DNA of 37,459 nt, taken from Microcoleaceae cyanobacterium MO_207.B10. GTDB taxonomy: Bacteria > Cyanobacteriota > Cyanobacteriia > Cyanobacteriales > Microcoleaceae. This document shows, in pieces, positions 34,133-37,459 of the stretch (its first letter is position 1; each line of letters begins with the position of its first letter). The position numbers and the translations under genes were made by a program. The notes below the pieces were generated by a model. The model was given only the letters and a program-made list of their open reading frames with translations, was not told the DNA's origin and did not search any database. The stretch covers positions 1-37,459 of the forward strand of contig JASJEE010000059.1 in the NCBI GenBank assembly GCA_030064835.1. The letters are read 5' to 3'.

Positions 34133-35347
34133 ATGAAATTATTAAAATTATCTCAAATAACTACCACTATTTACTCTCATTTTTTGGCCATTTTTATGGC
34201 GATTGCGTTGATAATTTTTGCTCTACCTATACTACCAGCAATAGCAGATTCAAAACAAATTATTGCATTACCAAATTATCAATTATTAGCCCTACTGTCT
34301 GCACCAGAAAATATTAACAATACAAGTAATAGTTTTGTGACGAATGCAGTCAATAAAGTTGGGGCAGCTGTTGTCAGAATAGACACGGAGAAATTAATTC
34401 CTCGCCGGACAAATCCGTTTTTTGATGACCCTTTCTTTGAGGGTTTTTTTGGTGGAGAATTACCTCGGCAAGTTCCGCAACAAGAAGAAATATTGCGTGG
34501 TCAAGGTTCGGGTTTTATTATTGATGCTAAAGGAGTGGTTTTAACAAATGCTCATGTAGTTAATCAAGCGGATAAAGTTACTGTTACTTTAAACGATGGT
34601 AGACAGTTTATTGGTGAAGTAAAAGGTAAAGATGAAGTTACAGATTTAGCAGTAGTTGAAGTAGATACAAAAGGTACAAGTTTGCCTGTAGCAGCTTTAG
34701 GTAATTCTGACATAGTGCAAGTAGGAGATTGGGCAATAGCTGTCGGAAATCCATTAGGATTTAATAATACTGTGACTTTAGGAATTATTAGCACTTTAAA
34801 ACGTCCTAGTTCAGCAGTAGGAATTCCTGATAAAAGATTAGATTTTATTCAGACTGATGCAGCGATTAATCCTGGTAATTCAGGGGGTCCTTTATTAAAC
34901 GAAAAAGGTGAAGTAATAGGCATTAATACAGCAATTAGAGCTGATGCTACAGGTATTGGTTTTGCTATCCCAATTAATAAAGCGAAAGAGATTAAAGATA
35001 TACTAGCTAGTGGCGGACAAGTACCTCATCCTTTTGTGGGAATTCAGATGATTACTCTGACTCCAGAAATTGCTAATGAAAATAATCAAGACTCATATTC
35101 AAATCTGATTTTACCAGAAGTAAATGGTGTTTTAGTGACAAAAGTTTTGTCTGGTACTCCAGCAGAAATAGGCGGAATTCGTAGAGGAGATGTAATAGTA
35201 GAAATTGACGCTCAACCAATAACTAGTTCCGAGCAATTACAAAGGAAAGTTGACGCAAGTGGGGTGGGTGAAAAATTGGAATTTCAAATCATCAGAGATG
35301 GTAGAAGTAAACAGTTATCTGTTGTGACTAGACAAATGCAATATTAA
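34133..35347 (+). CDS. HtrA/Deg-type serine protease with PDZ domain
   Basis: A 404-residue periplasmic or lumenal quality-control protease. A hydrophobic signal or anchor spans about residues 14-36 (FLAIFMAIALIIFALPILPAIA). The catalytic triad is intact: His141 in TNAHVV, Asp171 in VTDLAVVEV and Ser250 in NPGNSGGPL. A PDZ domain covers about 300-395 (GVLVTKVLSGTPAEIGGIRRGDVIVEI). Cyanobacteria have HtrA, HhoA and HhoB; length and single PDZ fit, but I cannot tell which. It is divergent from the metal-sensor gene. Confidence 0.93.
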   Translation: MKLLKLSQITTTIYSHFLAIFMAIALIIFALPILPAIADSKQIIALPNYQLLALLSAPENINNTSNSFVTNAVNKVGAAVVRIDTEKLIPRRTNPFFDDPFFEGFFGGELPRQVPQQEEILRGQGSGFIIDAKGVVLTNAHVVNQADKVTVTLNDGRQFIGEVKGKDEVTDLAVVEVDTKGTSLPVAALGNSDIVQVGDWAIAVGNPLGFNNTVTLGIISTLKRPSSAVGIPDKRLDFIQTDAAINPGNSGGPLLNEKGEVIGINTAIRADATGIGFAIPINKAKEIKDILASGGQVPHPFVGIQMITLTPEIANENNQDSYSNLILPEVNGVLVTKVLSGTPAEIGGIRRGDVIVEIDAQPITSSEQLQRKVDASGVGEKLEFQIIRDGRSKQLSVVTRQMQY

Positions 35348-35359
35348 ACATTAAAAAAA

Positions 35360-35433
35360 TGCTAATGGCTAATTTTTGATAATCTGATTAATCATCTGAA
35401 AATTCTGATTAAAAACTCTATTAGCCATTAGCA
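35360..35433. repeat. Long-range inverted repeat after the htrA-like gene
   Basis: TGCTAATGGCTAAT (35360-35373) and ATTAGCCATTAGCA (35420-35433) are perfect 14-bp arms 46 bp apart; each arm is about two heptamers of (GCTAATG). It lies between the convergent htrA-like and GUN4 genes and could act as a bidirectional terminator, although no T run follows. Confidence 0.55.
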
Positions 35434-35466
35434 AACTTAGTTTTATTTCGGATATTTTTAAATTCT

Positions 35467-36051
35467 TTAAAAGTTGCAACTGACAAGACGAGATAAAAAC
35501 TGATTAACAATAATTCCCCCAAAAGGAGAATACCACCATCCCGAAGGATGACAACCTACAGGTGCTTCTAGAGTAAAATTTAGATGGTCATATTCTTGCC
35601 ATTTATTATTGACGCGCCATCCAACAATATCTCCATATTTATCCATCACTTTGCGATCATATGCTCCTCCTCCCCCGACACTTTCATAAATGCGCTTTTG
35701 TACAGTAAAACCAAAGCGACCTTTACTATATTTTATCCAGAGTTTATCGATAACCTTAAGTGAGTGACAGGGATATTTACTAACATCTTCTGGAGTAAAA
35801 GATTCTAAATCTTGTCGTTGCGCTACATCTAATAGTACATTAAATGTTTCTGCATCTGCTTCCTGCCATTTAGCAGCAGCTAATAACTCTTGTAACTTAC
35901 TATATCTTTGCACATCTGTCACTAACATCAGATTTTCTTCTAACTGAGAAACTCGTTCAGATAAACCTAATATTTGACTGATTTGCTCTAACTTGGCCTC
36001 AATTTTTGATAAGCGAGTGTTGAGGTCATAATCATAATTTTCTGTACTCAT
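35467..36051 (-). CDS. GUN4-domain protein with N-terminal coiled coil
   Basis: A 194-residue protein from the ATG at 36051. An N-terminal coiled coil (LNTRLSKIEAKLEQISQIL...RVSQLEENL) precedes a GUN4 domain with its hallmarks: LQELLAAAKWQEADAET, PCHSLKVIDKLWIKYSKGRFGF, and GWRVNNKWQEYDHLNFTLEAPVGC. GUN4 binds porphyrins and stimulates magnesium chelatase in chlorophyll synthesis; many cyanobacteria carry several GUN4-domain paralogues with other N-terminal parts, and this looks like one of those rather than the housekeeping protein. A GTG at 36081 would add ten residues. There is no gene in the 36082-36398 spacer. Confidence 0.88.
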   Translation of the reverse strand: MSTENYDYDLNTRLSKIEAKLEQISQILGLSERVSQLEENLMLVTDVQRYSKLQELLAAAKWQEADAETFNVLLDVAQRQDLESFTPEDVSKYPCHSLKVIDKLWIKYSKGRFGFTVQKRIYESVGGGGAYDRKVMDKYGDIVGWRVNNKWQEYDHLNFTLEAPVGCHPSGWWYSPFGGIIVNQFLSRLVSCNF

Positions 36052-36398
36052 ATTTGACCATTTTCTAAATATTTTTTCCACAATAATTCTATCTCGATTT
36101 CCAGACTAATTTCATATAGACTTATATCAATTTCATAGTAGTCAGGAGATAATTAACTAAATAGACTTTTATATAAAATCTGATTATATAGTTATCGCAA
36201 TTACTATCTCTACTCAATAGAAACATTCCCTAGAATACCTCTACGTTTTTTCCATCTTTTAATCCTGCCTTGATCGTGATTTTGACTCCCGACTTAGCTC
36301 ATCAAACAATAACTAATTATTCAGAATAATAGATTATTATTTATCTCAACAAAATGAACCAAAAAAAACCAAACTTAAACACTATTACTTAAAGTAGA

Positions 36399-37076
36399 AT
36401 TATCGACCTGACTCATATAATTGACCGAAATATTCCGATTTGGTCAGGAGACCCACCTCTTGCATTTGAGACTGTGGCAAAACTCAATCGCGATTGATAT
36501 TACCTGCGTAAATTTTCTTTGGGGGAACATAGCGCTACACATATTAATGCACCCAATAGTTTCTATCAAGAAAAACCGGGAATAGAAAGTTACTCTTCCA
36601 CTTCCCTCGTTGTATTAGCAAATGTAATTGATATTAGATACAAAACTAAATTAAATCCAGACTCTACTTTAACCATAGATGATATTAAAAATTGGGAAAA
36701 TCAACATCAAACTCTTTCTGCTGAAACATTAGTATTGCTATACACAGGTTGGCAATAAAAATGGGATAATCCCGAAGCATTTTTCAATCAAGAGGGGGAA
36801 GGTAAATGACATTTTACTGGCTTGAGTGGAGAGGCAACAAAATTATTATTATAACAACTACGAATTATCGGATTTGGTATTGATACTCATGGAGTAGAAC
36901 CAGGAATTGATGATAAATTTACCACAAATAAACTAATACTTTCAAAATCAGGAATTGTTTTAGAAAATCTGAATAATCTTGACCAGTTACCACCCAGAGG
37001 GATAACATTAGTAATTGGTATTTTGCGTTTGCGGAGTGGCTCAGGAACACCTGTTTCTGTTTTGGCTTTTGTTTAA
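36399..37076 (+). pseudogene. Cyclase-family (kynurenine-formamidase-like) gene with four in-frame stops
   Basis: One unbroken frame of 225 codons reads IIDLTHIIDRNIPIWSGDPP to PVSVLAFV. Stops are TGA at 36495-36497 (NRD*YYLRKFS), TAA at 36756-36758 (TGWQ*KWDNPEAFF), TGA at 36807-36809 (GK*HFTGLSGEA) and TAA at 36852-36854 (LLL*QLRIIGFGID). The family metal motif HSATHINAP is present. The 79-residue piece beginning at a TTG (36519) is only the middle. No ATG is seen at the 5' end; a TAA lies just upstream in frame. The family is PF04199 metal-dependent hydrolases. The gene is dead but not frameshifted. Confidence 0.8.
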
Positions 37077-37097
37077 TTTTAATTGCCGATTCTATAT

Positions 37098-37223
37098 TTA
37101 ATTTTTTGCCAATAGTTCCTTCACAGTAAAAGTTTTATTAGGTAAAGCTTGAATTGTCACAACTTCATCCTGCTGAAAACTTTCCACAATTTGATAAAAA
37201 TCTGCAGTAGGTTGTCGGTAAAT
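37098..37223 (-). pseudogene. C-terminal remnant of an unknown gene
   Basis: A 42-codon tail, IYRQPTADFYQIVESFQQDE followed by a VVTIQALPNKTFTVKELL segment, ends in a TAA. It is preceded in frame by TAG and TAA, so the rest of the gene is missing or decayed. The family is not recognised. No gene is evident from 37224 to the end; a 22-codon ATG-TAA frame at 37391-37459 reaches the edge and is not supported. Confidence 0.4.
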
Positions 37224-37459
37224 CTATTACAGTAGTCGAAGGAAAGGTTAGGAAAGAGTAAAAGCCTAAAATTCAGACAATGCAATATTTTTCCTTATCT
37301 CCTAGATAATTAAAGCCTTATTATTTCTTCCTTCTGCTATACCAATAAAACTAAGATAATGGTAGGGTCATTTCATTCTAGATTTTGGCAATGAATTTAC
37401 TGGCTTTACAGATAGCTAAAGATGCGTTGTCTAAAGCTGGCAATAAGGTATTCTCGTAA

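Noticed and set aside
32769-37076. Stop-codon recoding or RNA editing to rescue the interrupted frames
   Set aside because: All three stop types occur and the changes inferred from the surrounding family sequence are not of one kind (not consistently C to T), so ordinary decay is simpler.
37391-37459. 22-codon ATG-TAA frame at the right edge
   Set aside because: Too short, no recognisable product, and the stop falls exactly at the window end so context is lacking.
1-37459. tRNA, rRNA, insertion sequence or prophage genes
   Set aside because: Looked for tRNA T-loop-like motifs and transposase or phage proteins by eye; none was convincing.

Overview
The window is chromosomal DNA of a filamentous, AT-rich cyanobacterium. 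Direct evidence is the photosystem II cluster rubA-ycf48-psbEFLJ, the ndhC-ndhK-ndhJ operon, a small psaX-like photosystem I gene, a GUN4-domain protein, and 11 copies of the cyanobacterial HIP1 octamer GCGATCGC. Low coding density, long gene-free spacers rich in heptanucleotide tandem repeats, and several decayed genes suggest a Trichodesmium/Okeania-like oscillatorian; that placement is inference.

Layout. 1-4.6 kb: a Ser/Thr kinase-ATPase and a membrane pentapeptide-repeat protein, flanked by two direct copies of a dispersed palindromic repeat. 4.7-9.1 kb: purN, a GNAT acetyltransferase, a DJ-1/PfpI protein overlapping a divergent coiled-coil protein, a 29-codon psaX-like gene and lipA. 9.2-14.2 kb: an orphan response regulator, a gene graveyard, an HldE/RfaE-type sugar kinase, a vWA protein that has lost its MIDAS motif, and an M16 peptidase. 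14.3-19.5 kb: one very large protein of fourteen SdrD_B-like calcium-binding repeats, with its terminator. 20-24.5 kb: ndhCKJ on the minus strand, divergent from rubA, ycf48 and psbEFLJ. 24.5-30.2 kb: a decayed ORF, an FAH-family enzyme, a SemiSWEET transporter, an unrecognised protein of six ~60-residue repeats with a small basic ORF, and a B12-binding-type radical SAM protein. 30.3-37.4 kb: a HAF-repeat protein, an SRPBCC protein, a membrane-protein pseudogene, an InrS/CsoR-like metal sensor divergent from an HtrA protease, a GUN4 protein, a cyclase pseudogene and a gene tail.

The clearest functional block is photosynthetic electron transport: NdhC/K/J belong to the NDH-1 complex, RubA and Ycf48 help build the photosystems, PsbE/F/L/J are PSII core subunits, and PsaX is a PSI subunit. 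Nothing else forms an obvious pathway. No tRNA, rRNA, CRISPR array, complete insertion sequence or phage module was seen.

The most unusual points are: a nested dispersed repeat (an AT-rich shell with or without a GC-rich core, abutting heptamer arrays); two conserved genes carrying three and four in-frame stops but no frameshift; the six-repeat protein; and the giant repeat protein that looks like a fusion of two similar proteins.
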